Of a DNA stretch of 64,000 nt, positions 12,955-25,039 are shown in pieces; the first letter of the stretch is position 1; each line of letters opens with the position of its first letter. A model generated the notes under the pieces. That model had not been told where the DNA came from. It searched no databases and was given only the letters and a program-made list of their open reading frames with translations. The stretch comes from Manis javanica (taxonomy: Eukaryota > Chordata > Mammalia > Pholidota > Manidae), in assembly GCF_040802235.1 (NCBI RefSeq), contig NC_133158.1:156500401-156564400 (forward strand). Direction: 5' to 3'. The translations under genes were made by a program, and so were the position numbers.

Positions 12955-13085
12955 CATGTATATGCTCTATGACCCAAAAGCTCCACTCCAGGTATAAAGC
13001 CAACAAAAATGTATACATATATATTCACTAAAAGACAGGGACAAGAATTTTATTACCAACATTATTTGTAATCACCAAAAAGTAT
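12955..13085 (+). mobile_element. Old L1 ORF2 C-terminal fragment
   Basis: The stretch 'ctctatgacccaaaagctccactccaggtataaagcc' followed by 'ttattaccaacattatttgtaatcacc' matches the well-known L1 ORF2 C-terminal region (the Y-D-P-x-I-P-L-L-G-I-like part and the 'interspersed H-F-Y' part). It is short, diverged and carries no functional ORF. Confidence 0.6.
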
Positions 13086-13269
13086 TTATTTATTCATTCT
13101 ACCATCAATGGTCAAGAGATGTGTCCTTTAGCAGCATCACATTTATTTCCTTATTGTAATAGTTGTCATATGAAATATTTCATTGTCAACCTTTGAAGCA
13201 TAAAATAAAACTAGAAATTATTTTGATTGGGACTTATATAGATTAATAATAAAGAGCAGTTTTAAAAGT

Positions 13270-14620
13270 CTTAAAAAGATCATGATATGTAAAAGATTAC
13301 TCTACAGCTGGACACCACAGTTCACTGAGTGCCCACTTGATCAGCTACAAGGGGCTGCTTCTCTGCTGTCCGCAAGTGGAGGCAGGCACCTGCCAGCACA
13401 GGAGGTGTGTCCTTTCCCAGTACTTGCTGCAAGCACTCTGATACCACTGGGAAACAGCACTTGATGAGAGAGCGGCCATTTAGCTTCAGGCATTAGTTGA
13501 GCCCCAGGAGCCAGGAGCCATCAACAATAGCAGGGGAAAGAGGTGGGAAGCCCTGGCTAGAGACAGTGCTGGCAGGAAGGAAAGGAAGAAAGGTGGCTGC
13601 AGGAAGAGCAGGCATCCATCTCCCATCCAGAGATGGCAGCAGGAGTCACAGAAAAGATGCTGTGAATTGTTCACTTGGTATAGTGACTGCCCCAAGGTGA
13701 ATGCATAAAAGTAACAAATCATGACATCTCATTATATGCTGACTTTAGTGCCAGCTCTCAGTCAGCATGACTGACTGACACAAGCTAAAAATAAAACCAA
13801 TAATAAAATCCCATTTCTCTTGATCTGACACCTCAGAGTGGTAACTGCTCACGGATGGGACAACTGCAGCCTTTGACAGCCTCAAATACTTGAAATAACA
13901 AAGTGTCACTGAACAACTAGTTTAAATAGGTTGCAGATTCTGGCAGTAACTACTTCAAAATAAAAATCCTGCCTCATCTTTTTTTTATCTCCTCTCAATA
14001 ATGCAACTCGTGGAGAACAGACTAGCTAAAAGGCTAACCCCATAAACACCATTTGAGAACATTTGGAAGCTCCCAAATGTTTAGGCAGAGACCCAAGCTG
14101 TTTGTCTCTTTCATTAGAAGGCAAGGGCTTCTTTCTGGCTTCTCTCTGGAAGGCAATTTGTGGAAAGCAACGAATATGCCTGTTGTTTACAAAACATCAT
14201 CTGTTCCTCCTCGACGAATATCATAATTTGACGAATATCATAATTCCTCAATTGCTTTACAGTTGTTTCGGCTTCACAGAAAGCTCTCTATCACCTCTCA
14301 CTACACAAATAGAAAGCACAGCTCAGGAACCTGGATCAGTCCTAGAGTACAGGTTGCTATATTCAGGGAATGAAATAAGAAGAAATTGCACATTTAAATT
14401 CACCTGATGTTAAAAGGGTATGCTTGTCCAAGCATTAAATGTATTATGAGATTCACCATTACCCACAAAATAATCTCTTTGGAAAATTAACCCAAGGCTG
14501 AAAATTTAGGATGGAAATCATTTAACAAGGGATAATTCTATAAAACACTACAGTCCTTCAAGGACAGGTTTTTAGAATTATATACTAATAGCCTGAAACT
14601 TTAGTGTATTTTTTAGCATC
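13270..14620. other. Unclassified intergenic block, locally GC-richer
   Basis: Positions 13300-13720 are noticeably richer in G and C than the flanks and hold overlapping ORFs of 60-78 codons on both strands, none with a recognisable domain. It may be an old LTR or other repeat that I cannot name. A 17-bp tandem duplication (GACGAATATCATAATTT, units at 14213-14229 and 14230-14246) lies within the following AT-rich part. Confidence 0.4.
14213..14246. repeat. 17-bp x 2 tandem duplication
   Basis: Two adjacent copies of GACGAATATCATAATT(T/C) differ only at the last base. The near identity suggests a fairly recent slippage or duplication event. No function is implied. Confidence 0.9.
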
Positions 14621-14814
14621 TTTTTTTTCTTCCATCCAACAAATAGAGCTCAGGACCTTCTACTTTCAAGAAAATGCAGTAGTACTAAAGTGGTTATAAA
14701 GATAAACTGGAGACAGTCAAAGTTTCCAAGAGATTATAACCTAATAAGGAAATTGACACACATGATAATGACAATTCTAGTAGAGAATATGTGATTTTAC
14801 TATTATATGACATC

Positions 14815-15680
14815 TGTGGGTCTGACACACTACCAGGTGCCAAGTGTGCATCAATACTCTGGATTCTGGGAGTTCACAGGATAATGGAAAGAGCAGATAT
14901 GCATGCAAACAAGTTACAAGACAATATGATAAGGGCTAAAGCATATACACATATATATAATGTGTATATAGTAAAACTATATATACATATAGTTACATGT
15001 TATACATGTATAAGTATACAGTTTTATATATATAATGTGTGCTGTAAAAGCATAGCAAGGTGATGGCTAATTGAGCCAGCCAGGGAAATCAAAGGGGACT
15101 GATCACCTCTGGCACTTGGCAGTTGAATTGGGTTTTGAAGGATGGGTAGGATTTCAGCAAGGAGAGACTGAGGCTGATGACAGAGAGGATATTCCAAGCA
15201 AAATGAACAGTAAACACAAATGAGATATAAATGTGAGAAATCAGGGGGATAATAGATGTTGGAATCCAATGTTTGCCTATTGTCCTGACATAATTATTAA
15301 GTAGCAACCTCTTTTACTCTCAAAAATGCTATCTTTTGGATAATATAGTATATGGTCAATCTAATGAAAGAGCATATCATAGCTCAGAATTACTGGAGCC
15401 TTAGACATATTGGACAAGACAAATTAGAATAAAGGAGCATGTTAAGGAATCAAGATTTGTTCTTCCTGTGGGCAATGGGAGACAATCAGAAATGGTTAAC
15501 CAGGGATGTATCAGAATACATACACTTTAAAGATAAGACTAGTTGGCTGTTTAGAGACTGGACTGGGATGTAGGGCGTGAATAGTGAGTTGATATTATAG
15601 GACTGAACTGAGGTATTAATGGAGAAGAAAATCTGGATTCTGGTAGAATCAGTAAGACCTTAAAGACTGATCAACAAAGA
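14815..15680 (-). mobile_element. L2 LINE relic (minus) with an internal AT-rich expansion
   Basis: On the plus strand the L2 reverse-complement landmarks occur in order: 'ctaccaggtgccaagtgtgc', 'ctctggattctgggagttcacagg', 'tgataagggctaaa', 'tctggcacttggcagttgaattgggttttgaaggatgggtagg', 'gagaggatattccaagcaaaatgaacag', and further on 'gggatgtagggcgtg'. Positions 14944-15045 inside it are an AT-rich, partly palindromic TATA/ACAT expansion that is not part of L2. A second, shorter L2-like stretch lies immediately before it, at about 14635-14790. Confidence 0.65.
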
Positions 15681-16024
15681 AAGACACCAAGGACAGCTTC
15701 TTTTCTCATTACCCACTGAAGCAGTTTCTAAGCCTTTACATGCCCTTCAAGCCCCCAGCCATGTGTGTCAGACCCCAGGTAAGAGTCTAGGGATACATCC
15801 ACTAAGCCTCCTAGCCCTAGCTCCACGATGTTGTCCATCTCCATCTTGTATCTCCAATCTCCTCCTTCATCTTACATAAACCTATAAATATACCTATTTC
15901 TTGATCTACTGAAAAAAAAAGCTTCCCTCTAAAGTTTCTCCCATTTCTCTTATGACCAGCATCTCTACATGTCTTGTAGGAGTGTTTTACACTCACTATC
16001 CCAGCCCTCTACTTAAGCAAATAA

Positions 16025-16225
16025 AATCAACCACAATAATAACTAACATGGATTATTTACTAGGTTCCAGGTACAATGCTTTATAGGCTCTTTCTTATCA
16101 ATCTTCTCACCAAAAAATCCATACTGAAGGTATAATTACTATTCCTTTTTTACTGATGAGCAGCAGACTTAGTGACCATGAGAAACTGATCTTCAGAAAA
16201 TGAGGCTCAGAGAGGTAATAAAAAG
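16025..16225 (+). mobile_element. MIR SINE relic
   Basis: The MIR core order is visible: 'taggttccaggtacaatgctttataggctctttcttatcaatcttctcacc', then 'ggtataattactattccttttttactgatgag', then 'aaaatgaggctcagagaggtaa'. MIR is an ancient tRNA-derived SINE shared by mammals. Confidence 0.7.
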
Positions 16226-16319
16226 AGCTGCTCTCTGGGGAACATCAGCCAAAGGGGCCTCAACTATCACCTGTATTTTATATTCTAATGTAAATCATTC
16301 CGGAACTGACTCTTTCTTG

Positions 16320-17045
16320 AGCTCCAGACTACCTTCTGACCCTTCTACATGACATTCCCACTCAAATAATCCACTAAAACCCAAATTCTACATGCACAAA
16401 ATTGACTCTACAATCTCTCCCTTCAATAGCACTCTCCCCCAAAAACCTGGTAATCTACACCAGGTATTTGAGAGAAAATCTTAATTCTTCTCTACCTTCC
16501 TCCCTCCCTCAACCTTCACCATCAACTGTTCATCATGTCTCATGGAATGTACCTTTAAAATCTGTCTCCTACTCAGGCCTTCCTTCCACTACACTGCCCA
16601 AATGCAGCCCACATCATCTCTTTACTATAACATTGCTGTAACCACATGCTTCAGTCTCTCAACTACTCCCTTCCTCTTTAACACACCAATTCCAGCCTTC
16701 TTTCCTACACAGATGGCTGTATCTGTAGATTTCTCACATACTCTTATCATGCCCATGCTTAAAACCTTTATGGCCTCAAAGCTTAGCTCAAATATCAGCT
16801 CCTTTTTGAAATCTTCCAAATGTGCTCCCTACCCAAAGTAGAATTAGTCATCAGTTTTCCCATCTTAGTTCATATGCTAGGGTATATTTATCACAGATAT
16901 AATGTAGCCATGTATGCTGGTCTCCGCTCTCAGCCCACGTTGAGCATGCCTGGATGGTAAGGATCTGGATTTATTCATCCTTGCATACCCTGTATTAAGC
17001 ACAGTACTGAGCATCCATGTTAAATAAATATTTACCTAACCATCA
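16320..17045 (+). mobile_element. L2 LINE relic (plus)
   Basis: The segment carries L2 3' landmarks in order, including 'cacatcatctctttactataacattgctgtaaccacatgcttcagtctctc', 'gcttagctcaaatatcagctcctttttgaaatcttcc', 'tggatggtaaggatctggatttattcatcc', and the terminal 'ctgagcatccatgttaaataaatatttac'. Pieces of the reverse-transcriptase-derived reading frame are long lost. Confidence 0.68.
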
Positions 17046-18299
17046 ATTTAGAAATGACTAGAGGATATCATACAGTATCACATCCATTTGCTGAAACAAA
17101 CTCTAATCACCTTTCCTTCCAAATAAAAAAACATTCTACTATGAAAATCTCAGTAGGAGGAAAACGGTGCTGAGAAATTGTGCCTAGTACTTCTGGTCTG
17201 AAGCAGAAGATGCCAAATTTCATAGGAACTTGCTACAAAGCTATTTTTCAGACCAGGCTCTCACTCTGCAAAGGTGTAGAGGTCAGATAACTAGCAGATT
17301 AATTCCCTATGCACTCCCATTTTGAAGACTTATCTAACGGTTCTACTGTTTCTCTTTCGCATCTCCATTTGCTTTATTCTTCACACCCCCATCATTGAGC
17401 ATGCTAATAGCCTTTGAAGAAATCAATAGCCTGCCATGGGCTCTCACAAGGAGTGCAGTTCAGGTCTGGCAGGTGAGTCATTATGGCGTTGGTTAAGGAA
17501 ACAGCTGCGAACCTTTCCCAGAGACATCAGCTGGCATGCAAAAGGGCAGAATGTGGCCTTAAGATGAAACTGAATGCAAAGTCAAAAATAATTTAACTTA
17601 TATTTTATTTATGATTCAATGAATTAATAATCAAGGATATTTGCATGGGCAAATTTTTTAAGTAGTAGAGTATTCTTTGATTGAATTATATTTCCCTTTG
17701 TAAGATATTTAAATGATTAACATGATAGAGCATATCACAGTGAAATCCAAAAATCCTTTTGGGAGAGTTCTTTATATCTTAGACAGGTATTACCAATCCA
17801 AATTAGTGACTAGGTGCAAGTGGTAACACCCTACCTTACACAGACTAAAGCTATGACAAATTTTGTTTTGATGAAATTTTCTTTGAGTAAAATTATATTT
17901 TTAAAAAGTGAGGCTTACTGGTCTAATAGGTCTAATAGTTTCTGACTTAAATCAGTATCCTTAAGCATTATTTGGCTAACTTACATGCAAGAAGCCTTTT
18001 CAAGTAAGAACCTATTTAGGAGGTAGAAAAAATGCTATGTATGTATCAGGAAATTGAGGCATACCCAAGTGGTTCTTTGTTTCCCAAAAAGAAGTAACTA
18101 TTACTAGTAAGGAATTTGAAGTCTCCTTGGCCACCACAAACATTTGATTCCTGTTTGACATGTATACATCCAGATCTTTCCTCTGAAGTTATTTTCACAT
18201 ACATTCATATGCAGAAATAAATGATTGCATTTGAGGCCTTTATATTTATATAATGCTGATAACATTATTCTGCAACTTATTTTCACATAATCTTGTCTG

Positions 18300-18530
18300 T
18301 TATTAAGAACAAACAGCTTAGGGTCAAATCCCAACTCTACCCCTGTATCACCTGCATGTCCTCAGACAAGTTACTTACCCTCTTTCCTGCCTGTTTTTTC
18401 ATCTGGAAGGTAGGAATAATAATGCTACCTCCCCTACACGATTTTATAAGGCTTAATGCAAAACCTTTAGAGCAGTGATACATGGCATAAACTTTATGTG
18501 TGCTGGCTTATTAGTATTATCAGATGCTAA
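18300..18530 (+). mobile_element. MIR SINE relic
   Basis: The MIR signature reads 'gggtcaaatcccaactctacccc', 'cctcagacaagttacttaccctct', 'tttttcatctggaaggtaggaataataatgctacctcccctac', 'ataaggcttaatgcaaaacctttagagcagtgatacatggcataaac'. The order and orientation are plus. Confidence 0.8.
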
Positions 18531-18544
18531 TATCTCCCTTAATC

Positions 18545-19665
18545 TTCTTAATTTCTGAGTTTTATTCCAATTTCTGGAATCCCTGGAGATGTCCCCCATC
18601 TCATGACTTTAAATACCATTTACACACTGAGAGGTCTCAAATGTATGTCTCCAAGGTGGACCTCACCACTAAACTCCAGAGTCACGTATAAAACCGCCTA
18701 CTCAGCATCCCCAGTAGGATGTCTAATAGACATCTCAGAGCTACTGTGTCAGAACCTACCCAGCCACTTCTGCTCTTTTTCTTGCTGATCAAACTAAAGC
18801 CCTTGATCCCCTCGGATGCCTTTCTGTCACGCCAGATCCAATCTGCAGGGAAATTCTGCCCACCCTCTCTTCCATATCCATACATCCAGCATCCAAACTC
18901 TTCACACCACATCAGCCACCCCGACTCCGGTCACAGACACAATCATTCTCCTCTGAGTATTATACTGGCTTTCAAACTGAGTTCTCCACTTGCACCCTTG
19001 TCTCTTTCAGTCTGTTCTCCACACAGCATCAGCAAGATCTGAGTAAAACGTACAGCAGACCATGTGACTCTTCTACTTGAAACCCCTCAGAGTCAAAGTC
19101 CAAGTCCTCACAAGAGCTGCACGCCCCACCTACAAAGGCACCTCCGCCTCTGACCTCTTCTCCTGCAAGCCTGTCTTGCTCACTCTCTTCCAGTTACATG
19201 GCTGCCCTTCTATTCTGCAGACCAACAGGCATGCTCCACTGCAGGGCTTTTGCACTTATTAGAATCCTAATTAGATGCTCTTCCCCCCAAATATCCACAT
19301 GGTTTCCTATCTTGTATCCTTGAGGTATTCGTTCAAATGTGACCTCATTGAGGCCTTTCTGATCAAAATATTTAAAATTACAAACCAGCTTTTCCCACAT
19401 CCCCACTTTGACACTACACTTCCTATCTCATTCCCTGCTTTCTTTCTTTTTTTCCTTAACATTTACCATGACCTGTCCTAATACTTCACTTCAAAAATTT
19501 TTATATTTTGCCTGACTCCCCCTGCTATGTATAAGCTCCATGAAGGTAGATATTTTTGTTTATTTTGTTCAATGCTTTATCTCCAGTGCTTGGGATAGTG
19601 CTTGGCACATGGTGACTATTCATAAATACCAATAATAATAATGATCGTCACTAAATATTTAGTAA
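18545..19665 (+). mobile_element. Long L2 LINE relic (plus)
   Basis: More than 1 kb follows the L2 3' half: 'gatgtctaatagacatctcagagc', the 'ctgttctccacacagcatcagcaagatct' stretch, 'cccctcagagtcaaagtccaagtcctcacaagagctgc', 'cacttattagaatcc...agatgctcttccccc', 'caaatgtgacctcattgaggcctttctgatcaaaa', and the 3' end 'ctatgtataagctccatgaaggtagatatttttg' with 'tgcttggcacatggtg'. The short ORFs across it are decayed L2 sequence. Confidence 0.75.
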
Positions 19666-19914
19666 ATAAATAAGTCAAGGCACTATGATTTGTTTACCCA
19701 TTCCTTTGATGAGTGACCTTTAAATTGTCCCTGAAATATAACATCTGTGAGTGTCTTCCTAGAATAGATATCAAAAAGTGGAAACAGGGTTGAGTATTTA
19801 TACAAATTCCCTTTAACAGTTACAATCCAAAAGCCTGTAATAACTTACATTTCCAATAATAGAATATAAAAATACTCTTGCTAAATCCACCTCATATTTG
19901 TTTCTTTTAAACTA

Positions 19915-20180
19915 TAGTTCCTTTTGCTTGGAAGATCCTCTCTGTCCTTAATTCCCATTCTCTCCCTGATGAAATTCTACCCATCCTTCAAAACCCAAGT
20001 CAACTGCTATGTCCCAGAGGTAGGTAATCCCCTCAGATTTTCCTGAGTAGATCAGCCATTTCCTCCTCTATGTTTTGTAGCACACATTTTATGCTTTAAC
20101 CTTTATCATGTTGTTTTGTAATCTGTGTATCTGGCATTTGCAATGAGCTCCCAGTATCTAGAATATTAGTGCATCCTTGG
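19915..20180 (+). mobile_element. L2 LINE relic (plus)
   Basis: A second copy of the L2 terminal region: 'cttttgcttggaagatcctctc', 'ctacccatccttcaaaacccaagtcaactgctatgtcccagagg', 'tttgtagcacacattttatgctttaacctttatcatgttgttttgtaatctg', 'atgagctcccagtatctagaatattagtg'. It is diverged and non-coding. Confidence 0.65.
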
Positions 20181-20224
20181 ATACTGGTAAAGTGTAGCAG
20201 AGAGAAGTCAATCAAGCAATACAG

Positions 20225-20360
20225 TATTTCTTTGAATAATGTTGATTCTTGGTCCTCTCCTCCAGAGATTCTGATTCAGTAGCTCCTAAGTAGAGCCTAG
20301 GAATCTGAATTTTTACTCAGCACCTCAGGTGATTCTGACTTAATTGATCCATAGAGCCCA
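20225..20360. mobile_element. MER5-type hAT DNA transposon relic
   Basis: 'gattctgattcagtagctcctaagtagagcctaggaatctgaatttttactcagcacctcaggtgattctgact' is the characteristic body of the short MER5 non-autonomous hAT family. A similar body recurs at 36115-36275. Strand and exact ends are not resolved. Confidence 0.7.
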
Positions 20361-20464
20361 CATTGAGGAATACAGCTATTAAGAAATACTAGGAATACTT
20401 GGATCAAGCATTGTAGAACTATATCCTGATGCATTACCCACCATTATTATAGGTAGGTGTATTA

Positions 20465-20620
20465 AAAATTATTTTTAACCATTTTGTGAGATATGATTGA
20501 CATACAGAATGCTGTCCATATTTAATATGTACAACTTGATGAATTTGGAGATAAGTATATACCCATGACACCATCACCACAAATATCCATCACCTTTAAA
20601 TGTTTCCTCCAGCTAATTTT
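20465..20620 (-). mobile_element. Old L1 3'UTR fragment (minus)
   Basis: 'gtgagatatgattgacatacagaatgctgtccatatttaatatgtacaacttgatgaatttgg' followed by 'cccatgacaccatcaccacaaatatccatcacc' is the reverse complement of an ancient L1M 3' end. Confidence 0.65.
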
Positions 20621-20934
20621 GTTGTTGATGTTTAAAATCTTGGTAATATTAGGTATCTTCCCAAAAGCTCATGAATATCAGCCAATTAACTCAGGAAACT
20701 GTACATGAGAATAAGTAATTTACTGGCTACAATTAACCCCAGTTAAACTAAGTCAAAGAACCCAGAGTAAAGTTTCCTGTTTTTTTAGTGCTATGTTTCA
20801 ACTTACTGAAATGTGAGCCAGAAGAGTTAATGTGACTTTCAAGTGTGAGGAAATAGGGACATCTGGGAGGAGAGGGTGCTGTCTAACACCTGCACACACC
20901 AGGCCCACAGAATAGCTAGGGCAGGAATTCATGT

Positions 20935-21062
20935 CAATCTCCACTTATAGTGGTAAAAACTGAGATTCAATGTGGTCATGTAATTCACTCAAGCACACAC
21001 CCTCGTAGTATCTGATAAAATTCAGGTTTTTAATCCAAGTCTTTCTGACTGCAAATTTAATG
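20935..21062. mobile_element. Partial MIR SINE relic
   Basis: 'actgagattcaatgtggtcatgtaattcactcaagcacacaccctcgtag' and 'ttcaggtttttaatccaagtctttctgactgc' resemble the MIR segment running from 'aaactgaggctcagagagg' to 'ccaggtctgtctgactcc'. It is a partial, diverged copy. Confidence 0.55.
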
Positions 21063-21429
21063 CTTTTTTCCCAATATACCACATTCCTCCCATATACTCC
21101 ATAGAAAATATAGATGAGTGTGCAAAAAACTGATATGTGTCTTCTGTGATGAAGAATTATCTAACACTACTACTTCACAGTTGCATGATCTTCTAGTGGT
21201 CCTTTCAACTCTTTGGGCTTCAGCTTCAGAGGGTAATATATGAAAATAAACAGCAGTATCTACCAGAGGAAGCCACAGGAGCCAGACCAGCAAGTGGCGG
21301 CTGTCAGGAGACACCAAAGTGACCCCATATGCCACATCACGGTACTCACAGATGAAGTGCATCATGGACATTGGCCCTCCAGAGTAAGTGGAAAGAGAGC
21401 AGCACTTAGAATGAGAACCATATTCTGCT

Positions 21430-21685
21430 TTAGACTAGCAAACTGTGAGAAAAAGTGCTTAAGATTGACGTCAACGTGCCAGGTCCCAAATCCCAGCCCC
21501 ACCACCTTATTAGCTATTTGAAATCTGACAAAGAAATTAATTTCTCTCAGCCTCAGGATCCCTTCCACAAAAGGGGAACAATAGTACCTCCCTCACAGGG
21601 GATTAAATAAGCAGATGAACCTACAGTGCTTAGTGTATCACTGCCACTCAACAAACCTTGGTCATTATTAACTATTTTTATTATA
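21430..21685 (+). mobile_element. MIR SINE relic
   Basis: The MIR order is 'gtcccaaatcccagccccaccaccttattagctatttgaa', 'tttctctcagcctcaggatcccttccacaaaaggggaacaatagtacctccctcacaggg', 'attaaataagcagatgaacctacagtgcttagtgtatc', 'cactcaacaaaccttggtcattatta'. It is a nearly complete ancient copy. Confidence 0.8.
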
Positions 21686-21689
21686 TCAC

Positions 21690-24145
21690 AGTGTAGTCAA
21701 CTAGTCAATATAAACATCTAGAATTTCTATTTCCTTACAACTAGAAATTAATTCAACATACTTAGGTACCACAGTCCAAGCCAGTAGGATGTGTGTGCTC
21801 CATCTTAATGCCTAAAAGCCTAGAAGTTTGTTTTTATTCAGTGTTGCATAAGTTAATTTCTCTAGCAACTAGTAACTTTGCATCTTGTGTAAAAATAAAG
21901 ATTGTGATTTTCTTATGCAGGTCTGGAAACCATATCACATGTTTTGTCTACATTGAGCAACAATGTATAAAATATTCTATTTATCTACTTAATAAGATCA
22001 TGTATTGATACTATAATTACTCTCCTAGCTTTTTATTCTCCATGTAATATCTAAAAGAGTATTTTTTACATTAATGCATTAAGAAATAATGGCTTATAAT
22101 AAATTGGTATTTATTTTCATATGAAAAGTTCATATGAAATGTTCATGGTGGAACCAAAGCTTTCTTATTTAAAAGGAACACAAAAATATGTGCACATTGA
22201 TGTATTTTTTAAAAGATATTACAAAAAAATTCATAATGCCATGTTTTGAACAAGTCAAGGAATTTGATAAAATTTGATATTATATTCTACATATTACATG
22301 GGAATTGTTGAATGCCCGCATATACATTATGTTTCTAAAGTGTGTTTAATCCTCACATAAAACTAAAATTTAGTTTACATTTTAAAATCAAAGTCATATG
22401 TAAATATTTTCTTTTTGGTAAAATCTGTTATTGACCAGAAGACATGACTATGTAACTGAATTAAGACATTGCTTGATCTTGTAAAGGAAATTATTATTTA
22501 ACTTTGAGAAAGCATAAAATATACTCATTCCCATACAAAAAGTTTAAGGAAAGAGACATTATATTTACACCCCATTAAGAAGTAATGACTATGGTGTTTT
22601 TTGACTTTTTTGGAAAGCTGAAGTATTTTGAGATCCGTTTTTCTGAAAGATAATAAATGGTTTTGAATTAAGTCAAAAAATAATTTTCAATGGTATGACC
22701 TTACTGATCTTACTGGGATATCAATAATATAAATCAATTGCCTGAAAATCCATAAATATAGAAGAAAGCTTCAAAAGTATCATAGCATCAACTTCAAAAG
22801 CAAGCTGGTTTAATACAAAGCACACGTAGGAGTGACAAAATAATTTATCTTCGGCATTTCCAATTATTTAATTTCTAAACTTTTTTATGAAAACTAACTG
22901 GAGAAAGTAAACTTTTTATATTAATCACATTTATTACTATTAATTACAGATTTTTATCCACAATATCAAAATATTTTGGGAAATGGATGAAAGGTATTCA
23001 AGACTTACTTCATTTTTTATCTATTTTTCATGCTCTCAATGTTCTTCCACTTAACTTCCTACCTGTAAAACGTTTGTAATGAAGTAGGTTCATATTAGAA
23101 CACTAGGTTGCTTTGTAAACAATAAGTTTCTCGATTGTCACTTTGGAGGACAAATGGAGTATCAAATTTAACTTTTTAATTTATTTTCTTAGAAGACACA
23201 AATTACATTTCAGTGACTTTTATTCAAACTCACTACTGCTGAATTGCAAAATGTTGTCTTTGTCCTTAAAATCATGACAGAGAACTTTATCTGTATTCAA
23301 ATTGCCTACTGGTTTGTGGTATTTCAATAATAAAACAGCAGGATTGAAGGCTCATGATGAGAAATCTGACTAATTACCTGTTAGATGATAGATGGTTGTA
23401 ACTAGGCAGTGCCAGTCACTGAAAACAAAACACTTCCAGATATCAATCAGCTTCCTGACAAATCCAATTTCCTTCACATTCAGTGGACAATAAATGGGAA
23501 TTTTACCTCTACATCTATATAGTGCAGAGTTTTAACTTTAAAATATGCATAATGATATTTTAATAAAATACAAAATTTTTAAGTAAATTAGTATTTAGAT
23601 ACCTGACATATTCATATTTCAGTCTCACAGCTTTTAAATAGATAGATGGTGGAAATAATTAACATTGTAAATCTGTATTGTATTCCATTGAGGAGGGCAA
23701 GGTGTACTTAATAGTAGTTTTCCTATTTTCTTTCTGCATTTACATTTAAGTCAAATTATTCACCACAACTCTAATGGCTGTGTTCATTCTCTTCATTTTT
23801 TTTTAAATTTTGTGGTAAATTAGTTGGATGTACATTCTACATGAGATTCAAAAAGCAGAATGCCCAATTAACACTGCCACATACCAGCATGTGGGCAGAG
23901 GTAAAGCAAAGAGGGATTGAAGCATGGAAATTGAATGTAGGCCTAGAGAAATACCTCTTCTCCCTTATATGGAGTGATTACATAGCCAATATTTGGGATT
24001 TATGGTTAACCCTAAAAGTTATCACCTTCAGTATCTTATTCTGTGATAAAAACAAGAAAATTAAAGGTGACAGAGGAATAGAGAAAGGAAGAAACACCAC
24101 TTTCTATTTATGGAAGAAAAAGGTATCTGTAGGCAAAGATTGAAA
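21690..24145. other. AT-rich repeat-poor block, candidate conserved noncoding DNA
   Basis: No gene, RNA gene or clear transposon was recognised. The block has very low GC and many TAAT/ATTA, ATGCAT and CATATG words. The part at 23030-23480 looks least like decayed repeat and is listed separately. The ORFs, all of 100 codons or fewer, have no recognisable domain. Confidence 0.45.
23030..23480. promoter_or_regulatory. Candidate distal enhancer / conserved noncoding element
   Basis: A repeat-free stretch with homeodomain-type TAATTA/TTAATT words (23175-23190 and 'ctgactaattacctgttag' near 23367), 'cctttgtaaacaata' (a forkhead-like GTAAACA core near 23115-23122) and 'cgattgtcactttgg'. ZIC1 and ZIC4 are developmental regulators with surrounding noncoding conservation in vertebrates, so an enhancer here is plausible. 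It is inference from composition only. Confidence 0.25.
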
Positions 24146-24149
24146 AGTG

Positions 24150-24745
24150 TAATAGTATACAGTCTGAAACCAGGCATTTTCAAATGTTGTTTGTGGGAGG
24201 GTAAGTTGATGCACTTCATTGAGGGACGGTTTGGTAATAATTCTCAAAATTTAAGTGTTTAGACACAGCAATCCACTTTAAGAATATCTACAATAATTAT
24301 TCACATGTATCTCTATGAATGCTCACTGTAGTACCAGCTTTAATAACAAAGAAGAGTTTCTTTAATGGAAATTATTTAGGGTCCTCCATAAGGGCATGGT
24401 TCAATAAAGTATCTATACCCATACAATAGAACACTAGGCAGTCACACATAGTCTTTAAAAAGAATGAGTTAGATCTCTATGTGATATTTTGGAACAACAT
24501 TCAAGACAAATTTTAAGTGAAAGTAAGCCAGCTACATCTGAGACTTTTTTAAAGTACATAAATTACAGGGTATAAATACAAATACATGTTTGATTTTGAA
24601 TAGAAAATTCATGGAAAGATACATTGTGGCTACCTTTGAGAAAGGCTTCTCAAGACCTGAGATAGAGGGACTGCTTACTTCCCATTGCATACTCCCTTAA
24701 ATTGTTTAAAATTTCATCATGATTTTTTATCTCCTTTTCAATAAT
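24150..24745 (+). mobile_element. Old L1 (L1M-type) 3' fragment
   Basis: 'cagcaatccactttaagaatatctac', 'gtaccagctttaataacaaag', 'tccataagggcatggttcaataaagtatctatacccatacaatagaacactaggcagtcacac' and 'gaatgagttagatctctatgtg' are the successive ORF2 C-terminal and 3'UTR landmarks of ancient L1. It runs straight into the GGAA microsatellite, which probably grew from its A-rich tail. Confidence 0.72.
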
Positions 24746-24771
24746 AAACAAACAAATGAAAAAGTAAACAA

Positions 24772-25039
24772 GAAAGAGAGGGAGGGAGGGAGAAAGGGAG
24801 AGAGGAAGGAAGGAAGGAAGGAAGGAAGGAAGGAAGGAAGGAAGGAAGGAAGGAAGGAAGGAAGGAGAAAGGGAGAGAGGAAGGAAGGAAGGAAGGAAGG
24901 AAGGAAGGAAGGAAGGAAGGAAGGAAGGAAGGAAGGAAGGAAGGAAGGAAGGAAGGAAGGAAGGAGGGAGGGAGGGAAGGAAGGAAGGAAGGAGGGAGGG
25001 AAGGAAGGAAGGAAGGAAGGAGGGAGGAAGGAAGGAAGA
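24772..25039. repeat. (GGAA)n/(GAAG)n microsatellite, purine-pure
   Basis: About 270 bp of almost uninterrupted purines on the plus strand, mostly GGAA/GAAG tetranucleotides with GGGA variants and interruptions at about 24781-24805, 24864-24880 and 24964-25026. Such mirror-symmetric polypurine tracts can form triplex (H-) DNA and are highly length-polymorphic. The open reading frames on both strands are only a consequence of the 4-bp repeat lacking stops. Confidence 0.98.
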
